Assembly (NCBI GenBank): GCA_030430165.1
Contig: JAUIGL010000004.1
Coordinates: 1 to 64,000, forward strand
Length of the DNA stretch: 64,000 bases
Reading direction: 5' to 3'
DNA from: a bacterium
GTDB taxonomy: Bacteria > Desulfobacterota > Binatia > HRBIN30 > CADEER01
Under the pieces are notes generated by a model. The model ran no database searches, had not been told where the DNA came from, and was given only the letters and a program-made list of their open reading frames with translations. The position numbers and the translations under genes were made by a program. Positions 16,428 to 23,128 of this stretch are shown here, in pieces (the first letter of the stretch is position 1; each line of letters starts with the position of its first letter).

Positions 16428-16737
16428 CAGCACAGGCCTCCCGGCGGCCTGCCAAGCGCGAAGGTGATCCCAAGTGTCGGTGCCATTGCGTGACTCTGTG
16501 CGCAGTCGCAGTCGTTTTGGTTGCGTACAAACGCATTGCAAACGGTATCGTTGGTCTCCGGAATCGTCCACCGCAAAGTAACGCGTGCGGGTCGCTTTTC
16601 ATGCGCTTCCGGCGAAGCGCAGAGAGCTTGCGCCGGTGGATGACAAAGCGGATGCGCAAGGCGCGGTCCGGTCGTCGGCAACCGGTGCGCAGGCCGGAGC
16701 CGCGCTCGAGGATTGCTGCGTTCGCGACGCCGCCGAT
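16428..16737. other. 310-bp gap without a recognisable gene
   Basis: The gap lies between the starts of the TPR gene and the end of menB. A hairpin (GCGCTTCCGGCGAAGCGC, 16601-16618) may end the menB transcript. No convincing promoter or small gene was found. Confidence 0.4.
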
Positions 16738-17634
16738 TCAGAAGTGCCAGGGGAACTTGGAGTAGTCCTGCGGCCGCTTCTCGAGGAATGCGTCGCGGCC
16801 TTCGACGGCTTCCGCGGTGCCGTAGGCGAGACGGGTCGCCTCGCCGGCGAAGATCTGCTGGCCGACCATGCCGTCGTCGACCATGTTGAATGCGAACTTG
16901 AGCATGCGCATCGCGGTCGGGCTCTTGTCGTTGATCTTGCGCCCCCAGTCGAGGGCGAAGCTCTCGAGCTCGGCGTGCGGCACCACGGCGTTGACCATTC
17001 CCATGTCGGCTCCCTGCTGTGCGCTGTAGTCGTCGCCGATGAAGAAGACCTCGCGCGCCTTCTTCTGGCCGGCCTGGCGAGCCAGCAGGGCGGAGCCGTA
17101 GCCGCCGTCGAAGCTGGCGACATCGGGATCGGTCTGTTTGAAGCGCGCGTGCTCGGCGCTGGCGATGGTGAGATCGCAGACGACGTGCAGGCTGTGGCCG
17201 CCACCGACCGCCCAGCCGGGAACGACGGCGATGACGACCTTGGGCATGAAGCGGATCATGCGCTGCACTTCGAGGATGTGCAGTCGGCCGAGCCGGGCCG
17301 GATCGGGTTCTAACGCCTGATCGGTCTCGTACTTGTAACCGTCGGCGCCGCGGATGCGCTGGTCGCCGCCGGCGCAGAAGGCCCAGCCGCCGTCCTTCGG
17401 TGAAGGGCCGTTGCCGGTGAGCAGGACACAGCCGACGTCGCTGGTCTGCCGCGCATGGTCGAGCACCCGGTAGAGCTCGTCGACCGTGCCTGGACGGAAG
17501 GAGTTGCGCACCTCCGGACGATCGAAGGCAATGCGCACCGTGCCCTGGTCGACGGCGCGGTGGTAGGTGATGTCGGGCAGGTCGAAGCCCGCGACGGGCT
17601 GCCAGCGTTTCGGGTCGAAAATTTCGGAAACCAT
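16738..17634 (-). CDS. menB: 1,4-dihydroxy-2-naphthoyl-CoA synthase
   Basis: This 298-residue crotonase-fold enzyme cyclises O-succinylbenzoyl-CoA to dihydroxynaphthoyl-CoA in menaquinone synthesis. Features specific to MenB within the crotonase superfamily are FCAGGDQRIRG with the following GYKYE, PGWAVGGGHSLHVVCDL (oxyanion hole) and FKQTDPDVASFDGGYGSALL (catalytic Asp region). The ending FPWHF is also typical. It points to menaquinone-based respiration. No other men gene lies in the window; the neighbours are unrelated. Confidence 0.94.
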   Translation of the reverse strand: MVSEIFDPKRWQPVAGFDLPDITYHRAVDQGTVRIAFDRPEVRNSFRPGTVDELYRVLDHARQTSDVGCVLLTGNGPSPKDGGWAFCAGGDQRIRGADGYKYETDQALEPDPARLGRLHILEVQRMIRFMPKVVIAVVPGWAVGGGHSLHVVCDLTIASAEHARFKQTDPDVASFDGGYGSALLARQAGQKKAREVFFIGDDYSAQQGADMGMVNAVVPHAELESFALDWGRKINDKSPTAMRMLKFAFNMVDDGMVGQQIFAGEATRLAYGTAEAVEGRDAFLEKRPQDYSKFPWHF

Positions 17635-17785
17635 GCGTCCTCCCGGTATCGAAGTGCTCTGTCGAGCCTTATCCCGACACTGAGAGGTGCAAAAGGGTAT
17701 CGTGCAGAACCGCAGAGTGGCGACCGTTCAGGTAATCGACTCGGAGGTTCGTGTGGAGTAGGAACCGCATCGCCGGACGGCGGTC

Positions 17786-18019
17786 TCAGTCGAGCTCGGG
17801 ACCCGGCTTGGCAGGGCCGGGCTCGTCCGGGTACGGGAAGTCGTCGGTCGAGCCGGCGAGGTCGAGAAACTTGCGCGACCACGGGTGACGCGGTGCTTCT
17901 AGGACAATGCGATCCCCCTGCCTGGAGATTCGCACCTCGTCGCCTTCGACTCGGTATTTCTTCGGCAGCCGTATCGCCTGGCTTCCTCCGCTGCGGAAGA
18001 CTTTTGCGGTGTCACCCAT
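17786..18019 (-). CDS. VapB-type AbrB-fold antitoxin, apparently orphan
   Basis: The 77-residue protein starts MGDTAKVFRSGGSQAIRLPK, the swapped-hairpin AbrB/SpoVT DNA-binding fold of VapB antitoxins. A tail with WSRKFLDLAG, typical of the toxin-blocking end, follows. VapB normally binds a PIN-domain RNase (VapC) and represses the operon. Here the 151 bases between its stop and the menB start are too short for a toxin, and none lies upstream. It is therefore orphan or works on a toxin elsewhere. A palindromic operator candidate lies 16 bases upstream. Confidence 0.8.
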   Translation of the reverse strand: MGDTAKVFRSGGSQAIRLPKKYRVEGDEVRISRQGDRIVLEAPRHPWSRKFLDLAGSTDDFPYPDEPGPAKPGPELD

Positions 18020-18034
18020 CCGGTTTCTATCTAC

Positions 18035-18052
18035 GCTTTGTAAATACAGAGC
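18035..18052. promoter_or_regulatory. Palindromic operator candidate upstream of vapB-like gene
   Basis: GCTTTGTAAATACAGAGC is an inverted repeat with eight of nine half-site positions matching around TGTA-TACA. The position directly upstream of an AbrB-fold gene fits autoregulation. Confidence 0.45.
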
Positions 18053-18093
18053 AAACCGGGGAGCCAGATTTTGTGCGGCTGGCGTCCACTGCC

Positions 18094-18516
18094 TCAGAGC
18101 AGCGCGCTGGTTGCGCGCACGATCATGATGGCGAGAGAGAGCCAGGCGATTGCAAAGAAGGTGAAGCGGACGACGACGATGTTGACCGTTGCCTGGACCA
18201 GCGAGTGGAGAATTCGACAACCGGTGAAGATCCAGGCGCACAGGACGTGCGTCGAGTCGACGGCGCCGAGCACGGCGATCGAGATGGCAATCGCGTAGAA
18301 CAGAGTCGGCTGCTCGAAGAGATGATTGTAGTTGTCGGCGACCTGGCTCACTTTCAGCGGCAGCCGGCCCTTGAGCGTCGAAGTGTCACGCGCGTCCTGG
18401 TTGTCGATGCCGGCGGCGGCCATCGCCGGGATCCGGGTGGCGAGCATCCACACGAACATGACGACGTTGAGGATGCCCATCGCGAAGACGGGGAGAAGAA
18501 TGTCGGCTGGCTGCAT
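18094..18516 (-). CDS. MAPEG family membrane protein
   Basis: From ATG 18516 (TAGGAG eight bases upstream) this is 140 residues with four hydrophobic segments. The motif NYNHLFEQPTLFYA matches the MAPEG family (microsomal glutathione transferase and leukotriene-synthase-like proteins). Bacterial members are inner-membrane proteins of mostly unknown substrate. It stands alone; the upstream vapB-like gene starts beyond its stop. Confidence 0.85.
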   Translation of the reverse strand: MQPADILLPVFAMGILNVVMFVWMLATRIPAMAAAGIDNQDARDTSTLKGRLPLKVSQVADNYNHLFEQPTLFYAIAISIAVLGAVDSTHVLCAWIFTGCRILHSLVQATVNIVVVRFTFFAIAWLSLAIMIVRATSALL

Positions 18517-18592
18517 GGCTGTTCTCCTAGTTGTGGGGTGGCGAGTATCCATCAATCGGCAACGACATCCCAGGCCCAGTCGTGCGGGCGAC

Positions 18593-18672
18593 TGTTTTCG
18601 CCTCTCCTCGCGGGAGAGGCCGCGCGTAGCGCGGGTGAGGGGACAGAGATGACCGAGCGAGCGAGGCTCCGA
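18593..18672. repeat. Partial copy of the MITE-like repeat core
   Basis: CCTCTCCTCGCGGGAGAGG, then GCGGGTGAGGGGAC and GATGACCGAGCGAGCGAGG, follow the module order found in 5586-5874 and 43513-43735. The terminal repeats are missing. Confidence 0.6.
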
Positions 18673-18770
18673 TCCTCATCGAGCTTCCAGAATGAAGCGC
18701 GGCCCCAGGGGTGTAGCCCTTTTCGTTATCGGTTTCCGCCGAGCTACGCGCTTGTGATATCGCCGCCGGC

Positions 18771-19580
18771 ATGGCGAACCAGAAGTACGTGATCGCGGGG
18801 GGAGCGGCCGGGCGCGACCGGCTGCGCTTGTTGTCCGAGGTGATGGATCCACATACGCGTCGCAACATCGCGCGCGCCGCAATCCCGGAGGGGGCGCGCT
18901 GTCTCGACATCGGTTGCGGCGGCGGCGAGGTCAGTGTCCTGCTGGCGCAGGCGGTGGGTGCGAGCGGCAAGGTAGTCGGCATCGACCTCGACGAGGAGCA
19001 GCTGGCAATCGTCCGCCAGGAGCTCGCCGATCGTGACCTGACCAACATCGAGCTCGAGTGCCGCGACGCGACCGAGTGGACGCCGTCGGAGCCGTTCGAC
19101 TACGTCTACATGCGATTCATCCTCACCCATCTCGCCGACCCGCTGGCTCTGCTGCGCGCGGCCAAGAGCTGCCTCCGTCCCGGCGGTATGGTGTTGGTAG
19201 AGGACATCGACTTCCGCGGTCACTTCAGCGAGCCGCGCTGCGAGGCCCTCGACCGATCGGTCCAGCTCTACACCGACTCGGTGAGCAAGCGCGGCGCCGA
19301 CGCGAACATCGGCACCCGTTTGCCGGGCCTGCTGCGCAATGCGGGTTTCGGGGACATCGGAGTCGACTTGGTTCACGAGGTCGCCATGGAGTTCGGGGGC
19401 ATGAAGGAGCTGGTTGCGCTGACCGCGCTACGCATCGCCGAGACCGTGGTCGCCGACGGCTCGGCGACGCAGGGGGAGATGGATCGCGTCGTCGACGAGT
19501 TGTATTCGTTCGCGCGCGATCCGGAGACTTTGCTCGCGGGGCCGCGGGTGTTCCAGGCGTGGGGTACGGTCGCACCCTGA
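18771..19580 (+). CDS. Class I SAM-dependent methyltransferase
   Basis: The 269-residue protein has motif I CLDIGCGGGEVSVLLA, the acidic end of strand 2 (GIDLDEEQL), motif II/III (FDYVYMRFILTHLADP) and LRPGGMVLVEDIDF. It transfers a methyl group from S-adenosylmethionine to an unknown acceptor, probably a small molecule given the missing protein- or RNA-binding domain. No operon partner suggests the substrate. Confidence 0.85.
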   Translation: MANQKYVIAGGAAGRDRLRLLSEVMDPHTRRNIARAAIPEGARCLDIGCGGGEVSVLLAQAVGASGKVVGIDLDEEQLAIVRQELADRDLTNIELECRDATEWTPSEPFDYVYMRFILTHLADPLALLRAAKSCLRPGGMVLVEDIDFRGHFSEPRCEALDRSVQLYTDSVSKRGADANIGTRLPGLLRNAGFGDIGVDLVHEVAMEFGGMKELVALTALRIAETVVADGSATQGEMDRVVDELYSFARDPETLLAGPRVFQAWGTVAP

Positions 19581-19648
19581 GGCGGTTTGGCCAGTTGTCG
19601 GTGCTCGGGTTCCGGGGCGGCGAGCGCAACCAGTCCGGGTATCTTGGG

Positions 19649-19972
19649 CTAGGCAGCCTCGACAGTGACGTTCAGACGCAGTCCGGCCTCCTCCACCTGC
19701 GCCTGTAGCGCTAGCGCGACGAAGCTCTCTTGCGGGTAACCGAGCAGCTTCGCGAAACGGGCCGCTCGGCCTGGTCCCACACTCTTGCGCCCCTTCTCGA
19801 TGTCGCAGAGGTGCGAGCGGGAGACCCCGAGCTTTCGGGCGAAGGCCGCCTGTGACATCTCTTCCCCATCGCGGATCGAGGCCAGTAGGGTGCCGAATGT
19901 CAGGGGGCCACCCGTCAATCCCTCGAGGAACGCTCGCGTTCTTCGCTTCTGGGATTTGGACTTAGTAGTCAT
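19649..19972 (-). CDS. HigA-like XRE-family antitoxin
   Basis: The 107-residue protein has a helix-turn-helix of the Cro/XRE type (MSQAAFARKLGVSRSHLCDI, then EKGRKSV) at residues 39-65, followed by a helical tail. It overlaps the toxin gene upstream by 11 bases, and toxin-before-antitoxin order is that of higBA. It should neutralise the toxin and repress the operon. Confidence 0.85.
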   Translation of the reverse strand: MTTKSKSQKRRTRAFLEGLTGGPLTFGTLLASIRDGEEMSQAAFARKLGVSRSHLCDIEKGRKSVGPGRAARFAKLLGYPQESFVALALQAQVEEAGLRLNVTVEAA

Positions 19973-20285
19973 GCTTGGTCACCTCCTCGATGCTGACGAA
20001 CTCGAGCGAGCCGTCCGTCTTGGTTTCGTAGATACCGCGATAGGCGCGGCTCAGCCGGATCGACCTCTGCCCGCGACGCTTCCCTCGCAATGGCTCGTCA
20101 TGGAAACCCGGGTACTTCCTGGTTTCCTCCAAACCATTCGTCTCGACCTCGTTCACCCAGAACAAGAGTTTCGCCACGACGTGTCGGGGCACTGATCGGA
20201 GGTCTTTCCTGGCTCTCCGGCTCAATGCCACGACGTCGATTATCTGTGACCAGGGTACACCTACTTGGTGTACATCGGCAAGCAC
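19962..20285 (-). CDS. RelE/ParE-superfamily (HigB-like) toxin
   Basis: The core ALSRRARKDLRSVPRHVVAKL, GFHDEPLRGKRRGQRSIRLS, AYRGIYE and the terminal EEVTKHDY match HigB/RelE-type mRNA interferase toxins. The start is unsure. GTG 20285 gives 107 residues but its first codons cross a perfect palindrome that looks like the operator; GTG 20231 gives 89 residues and starts downstream of it. It is followed by the overlapping antitoxin gene. Predicted action is ribosome-dependent mRNA cleavage when the antitoxin is degraded. Confidence 0.82.
   Translation of the reverse strand: MLADVHQVGVPWSQIIDVVALSRRARKDLRSVPRHVVAKLLFWVNEVETNGLEETRKYPGFHDEPLRGKRRGQRSIRLSRAYRGIYETKTDGSLEFVSIEEVTKHDY
20255..20273. 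promoter_or_regulatory. Operator-like palindrome at the higBA start
   Basis: GTACACC-TACTT-GGTGTAC is a perfect 7-bp inverted repeat with a 5-base spacer at the 5' end of the toxin gene. This is the usual place for antitoxin autoregulation. Confidence 0.5.
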
Positions 20286-20322
20286 CCGCGACGACCTGGG
20301 TCGCGATCCGCTGGAATCAAGA

Positions 20323-20478
20323 CCTGGAATCTGAAATTTGGAATGTGGAATTGCAGTTCGGCCGGGATGGTGGAACTGGCAGACACAAGGGACTTAAAAT
20401 CCCTTGGGACCTAGTCCCGTCCGGGTTCGAGCCCCGGTCCCGGCATTCAAATTCCAGAGGAAGATTCCAAATTCCAAA
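20323..20478. repeat. GGAATTTGGAAT-type repeats flanking tRNA-Leu
   Basis: TGGAATCTGAAATTTGGAA (20326-20344) lies before the tRNA. Its inverted counterpart AGATTCCAAATTCCAAACC lies after it (20462-20480). The same word family (TTGGAATCTGGAATCTG) lies beside tRNA-Ala at 5388-5404. Confidence 0.5.
20361..20445 (+). tRNA. tRNA-Leu (anticodon TAA)
   Basis: The 85-base gene has acceptor GCCGGGA pairing with TCCCGGC and discriminator A. It has a D arm with TGGTGGAACTGGCAGACAC, anticodon stem AGGGA/TCCCT with loop CTTAAAA (anticodon TAA, for UUA and UUG), a long variable arm (TGGGACCTAGTCCCG) and T loop GGTTCGAGCCC. The long variable arm and A73 fit leucine. CCA is not encoded. Confidence 0.96.
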
Positions 20479-20514
20479 CCGGTTTCTGGGCTAGGGGATC
20501 TGCCTTCAGAGTTG

Positions 20515-20938
20515 GTTAGCCGCAGATGGGCGCAGATTCGCGCTGATTGGCTCTCAGTTGGTTGATGGCTGCGTGAGCATCGGCACTTGCCAATCGCGGT
20601 ATCGGACCTAGCTTCACATCGTAAGCGGATTCGAGGTGAAGGAGGCCGCGATGAAGAAGTTGGCTGCTGCTCGAGAGGCGTGTCTGGCGCGTGCGCTGAT
20701 CGTGTTTGCCGTTGGCGCGATCGCGCTTTGGTGGTTGCTGTGGGTACTGGGAGTGACTCCTTTCTGAAGTCGTTCTGGAAGTCTGGGAGTCTGGTCTCGG
20801 GGTTTGTTTAGCCGCAGATGAACGCAGATCGACACAGATAGGGGTGACCGTCGTCAGAGTTGCTAGGTCAGCCTTTATTTCCCCGATCCACCGACTGAAA
20901 CCCAAATCCGCGTATATCTGCGGTCATCTGCGGCTAAA
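20515..20938. repeat. CCGCAGATGAACGCAGAT repeat copies around the 38-codon gene
   Basis: Copies lie at about 20517-20545 and 20813-20847, with an inverted copy at about 20905-20938 (ATCTGCGGTCATCTGCGG). The last two face each other about 60 bp apart, as in 7846-7960. They bracket the small gene at 20651-20767. Confidence 0.55.
20651..20767 (+). CDS. Small single-helix membrane protein (38 residues)
   Basis: ATG 20651 is preceded at about five bases by GAAGGAGG, an almost perfect ribosome-binding site. The product has a charged start (MKKLAAAREACLARAL) and one long hydrophobic helix with four tryptophans in total (IVFAVGAIALWWLLWVLGV), ending in TPF. It looks like a genuine small inner-membrane protein. 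I do not recognise a family and no function is assigned. It lies alone between DNA repeats downstream of tRNA-Leu. Confidence 0.6.
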   Translation: MKKLAAAREACLARALIVFAVGAIALWWLLWVLGVTPF

Positions 20939-20958
20939 GAGCGGCGCCAGCCGCCCTG

Positions 20959-21876
20959 TCAGTCCTTCGACCCGATCCCGAGGTGGCTCTCGATGCGCTC
21001 GATTCTCTCCAGAAGTTGCTCGAGGGTCGGCGGCTTGGCCGCTTCTATCGCTGCGGTGGGAGGGGGAGCGGCGGCGAGCTCGAAGGTCGCTCGCACCGGA
21101 CGGTGGTCGCTGGTGGCGGCGGTGTCCGGACAGTAGGACGCCTGCGGGAAGAGAATCGTCGACGTAGCAGGCCATTGCTTCGCCGCGCCGGCGACGAAGA
21201 TGAAGTCGAGGATGCTGCGGAATTTCGGGTGGCAGTGGGTGACGATCCGATTGGACGGTCTCACCCAGACGAAGGTGTCGTTGGCAGTCATCAGGTCGAA
21301 GCCGCGGTCGTGGCTGGTGTCGCCGCGGCTCAGATCCCAGTCGAAGTTGTAGTCGCCGACGGCGATGATCGGCAGCGTCTGCTTCGCGGCCCACTCATTG
21401 AGCAATCGTGCCTGTGTGTGGCGGCCGTTGGCGCTGCCCCGGTAGAGGTGGTTCACCAGGAACAAGAATTCCTGGCTGGTGCTGCGTAAGCGCAGATGTG
21501 CGACCAGCGGCGCGCGCACTTTGCGCTGGATGTTGACGTGGTGCAGCTCGTAGTGGCGGACCTCTTCCAACCGGTCCTTGTCGAAGACGATCATCAGCCG
21601 GTCGGTGTCGCCGGTGGTTCCGCGAATGAACCAGTAGCGGGCGCTCTCGCCATCGGCGGCGGCGTCGCGCAGCTGGTAGGCCCATGCCGATTCCGCCTCG
21701 GAGAATCCCCAGATGTCGACGTCGTCGATCGCCGCGACCTGGGCGGCGAGGGTGGCGATCCGCGACTCGCCGGACTGCAGATTGAAGCCGACGACGGTGA
21801 GTGGCTCGGCCCCGGCGCGGGCGATGCTGCCGAGGATGATCAGGGCGATTGCGATCTTTCGGACTCGTTCGGGCAT
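20959..21876 (-). CDS. Secreted endonuclease/exonuclease/phosphatase family protein
   Basis: The 305-residue protein starts with a signal peptide (KIAIALIILGSIARAGA). The EEP fold follows: VVGFNLQSGE near the start of the domain, WGFSEAE (metal-binding Glu), a NHLYRG strand, AVGDYNFD (Asp/Asn pair), ILDFIFV and the terminal catalytic SDHRPVRATF. The last 40 residues form a short coiled coil (LEQLLERIERIESHL). Targets of secreted EEP proteins include phospholipids, nucleic acids and inositol phosphates; the substrate here is unknown. Confidence 0.85.
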   Translation of the reverse strand: MPERVRKIAIALIILGSIARAGAEPLTVVGFNLQSGESRIATLAAQVAAIDDVDIWGFSEAESAWAYQLRDAAADGESARYWFIRGTTGDTDRLMIVFDKDRLEEVRHYELHHVNIQRKVRAPLVAHLRLRSTSQEFLFLVNHLYRGSANGRHTQARLLNEWAAKQTLPIIAVGDYNFDWDLSRGDTSHDRGFDLMTANDTFVWVRPSNRIVTHCHPKFRSILDFIFVAGAAKQWPATSTILFPQASYCPDTAATSDHRPVRATFELAAAPPPTAAIEAAKPPTLEQLLERIERIESHLGIGSKD

Positions 21877-21893
21877 GGCGGTCTGGGGAATTA

Positions 21894-21957
21894 ACCACGG
21901 ATGGACACGGAAGACACGGATGGCCCGGGATCCGTGTCTGCCGTGTTCATCCGTGGA
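21894..21957. repeat. Inverted CACGGAT tandem repeat
   Basis: CCACGGATGGACACGGAAG and ACACGGAT face ATCCGTGTCTGCCGTGTTC and ATCCGTGG, giving a nearly perfect foldback of about 30 bp per arm between the EEP gene and mtnA. The words recur at 37205-37362. Confidence 0.65.
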
Positions 21958-22018
21958 AAAATCTCTTCCTCCAGCTTAAGCACTGGTTCCGGAGTGTCGT
22001 TCTTGAAATGGTGAGGGA

Positions 22019-23128
22019 ATGAAGGTTCAGGGTCGACCGTACCGAACGATCTGGCAGGAGAGCGAGGGCGGCGACGTCTCGATCATCGATCAAACGAAGC
22101 TGCCGCACGAGTTCTCGGTGGTGCGCCTGGGGTCGCTCGCCGAGGCGGCGCACGCGATCCGCGCCATGCTGGTGCGCGGAGCGCCGCTGATCGGCGCCAG
22201 CGCCGCCTGGGGGCTGTACCTGGGCATGCGTGAAGATTCCTCGGACGCCGGACTCGCCGAAGCGTGCGAGACCCTGCTGGCGACGCGGCCGACCGCGGTC
22301 AACTTGCGCTGGGCGATCGAGCGGGTGGGGGGCGCACTGCGCGACACGGCCGCCGCGGAGCGGGTCGCGGTCGCGGCCCGGATGGCAGCCGAGATCTGTG
22401 ACGAAGACGTCGACATCTGCCGCTCGATCGGCGAGCACGGGGCGGAGGTGATTCGCTCGACCTGGGAGAAGGGCGGACGCGCCAAGCCGGTGCAGATCAT
22501 GACCCATTGCAACGCCGGCTGGTTGGCCACAGTCGACTGGGGCACGGCGACCGCGCCGATCTACGTCGCCCACGAGGCCGGAGTGCCGGTGCACGTTTGG
22601 GTCGACGAGACGCGTCCGCGCAACCAGGGCGCCAGCCTCACCGCCTGGGAGCTCGGCGAGCACGGCGTTCCGTGCACCCTGATTTGCGACAACGCCGGCG
22701 GGCACCTTATGTCGCGCGGCGAGGTCGACCTGTTGATTACCGGCACCGATCGCACCACCGCCAACGGCGACGTCGCCAACAAGATCGGCACCTATCTGAA
22801 GGCGCTGGCGGCTGCCGACAACCGGGTGCCCTTCTACGTGGCGCTGCCCGGGCCGACCATCGACTGGACTCTCGACGACGGTGCCCGCATTCCGATCGAG
22901 GAGCGCGGCGCCGAGGAAGTGACACGGATTGCCGGGCGCGCCGAATCGGGACGGGTCGAAGCCGTCGACATCGCCCCGCCTGGCTGCAGCGCCGCCAACC
23001 CGGCGTTCGACGTCACGCCGGCGCGCTTGGTGACCGGGTTGATTACCGAGCGCGGCATCTGCGAAGCGTCGCAAGGCGGGCTGGCCGGACTCTACCCGGA
23101 GCGCTCGCGCGGGAAGGCAGCCTCGTGA
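22019..23128 (+). CDS. mtnA: S-methyl-5-thioribose-1-phosphate isomerase
   Basis: The 369-residue enzyme converts the aldose methylthioribose 1-phosphate to the ketose methylthioribulose 1-phosphate in methionine salvage. The family features are [27 protein letters not shown] (catalytic Cys region), [34 protein letters not shown] (catalytic Asp region) and [13 protein letters not shown]. It overlaps the downstream aldolase-dehydrogenase gene by four bases (GTGA), so the two are translationally coupled. No mtnB, mtnC or mtnD gene is present in the window. Confidence 0.96.
   Translation: MKVQGRPYRTIWQESEGGDVSIIDQTKLPHEFSVVRLGSLAEAAHAIRAMLVRGAPLIGASAAWGLYLGMREDSSDAGLAEACETLLATRPTAVNLRWAIERVGGALRDTAAAERVAVAARMAAEICDEDVDICRSIGEHGAEVIRSTWEKGGRAKPVQIMTHCNAGWLATVDWGTATAPIYVAHEAGVPVHVWVDETRPRNQGASLTAWELGEHGVPCTLICDNAGGHLMSRGEVDLLITGTDRTTANGDVANKIGTYLKALAAADNRVPFYVALPGPTIDWTLDDGARIPIEERGAEEVTRIAGRAESGRVEAVDIAPPGCSAANPAFDVTPARLVTGLITERGICEASQGGLAGLYPERSRGKAAS

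Noticed and set aside
16428-16571. N-terminal extension of the TPR protein to 16571
   Set aside because: No ribosome site or family-like sequence; ATG 16427 has GGGAGG at proper spacing.
17640-17785. VapC toxin beside the vapB-like gene
   Set aside because: The gap is only about 150 bases and holds no PIN-domain acidic motif.
22507-23124. N-terminal extension of the aldolase fusion
   Set aside because: It is arginine-rich shadow of mtnA. GTG 23125 gives a normal family start and an overlapping stop-start.
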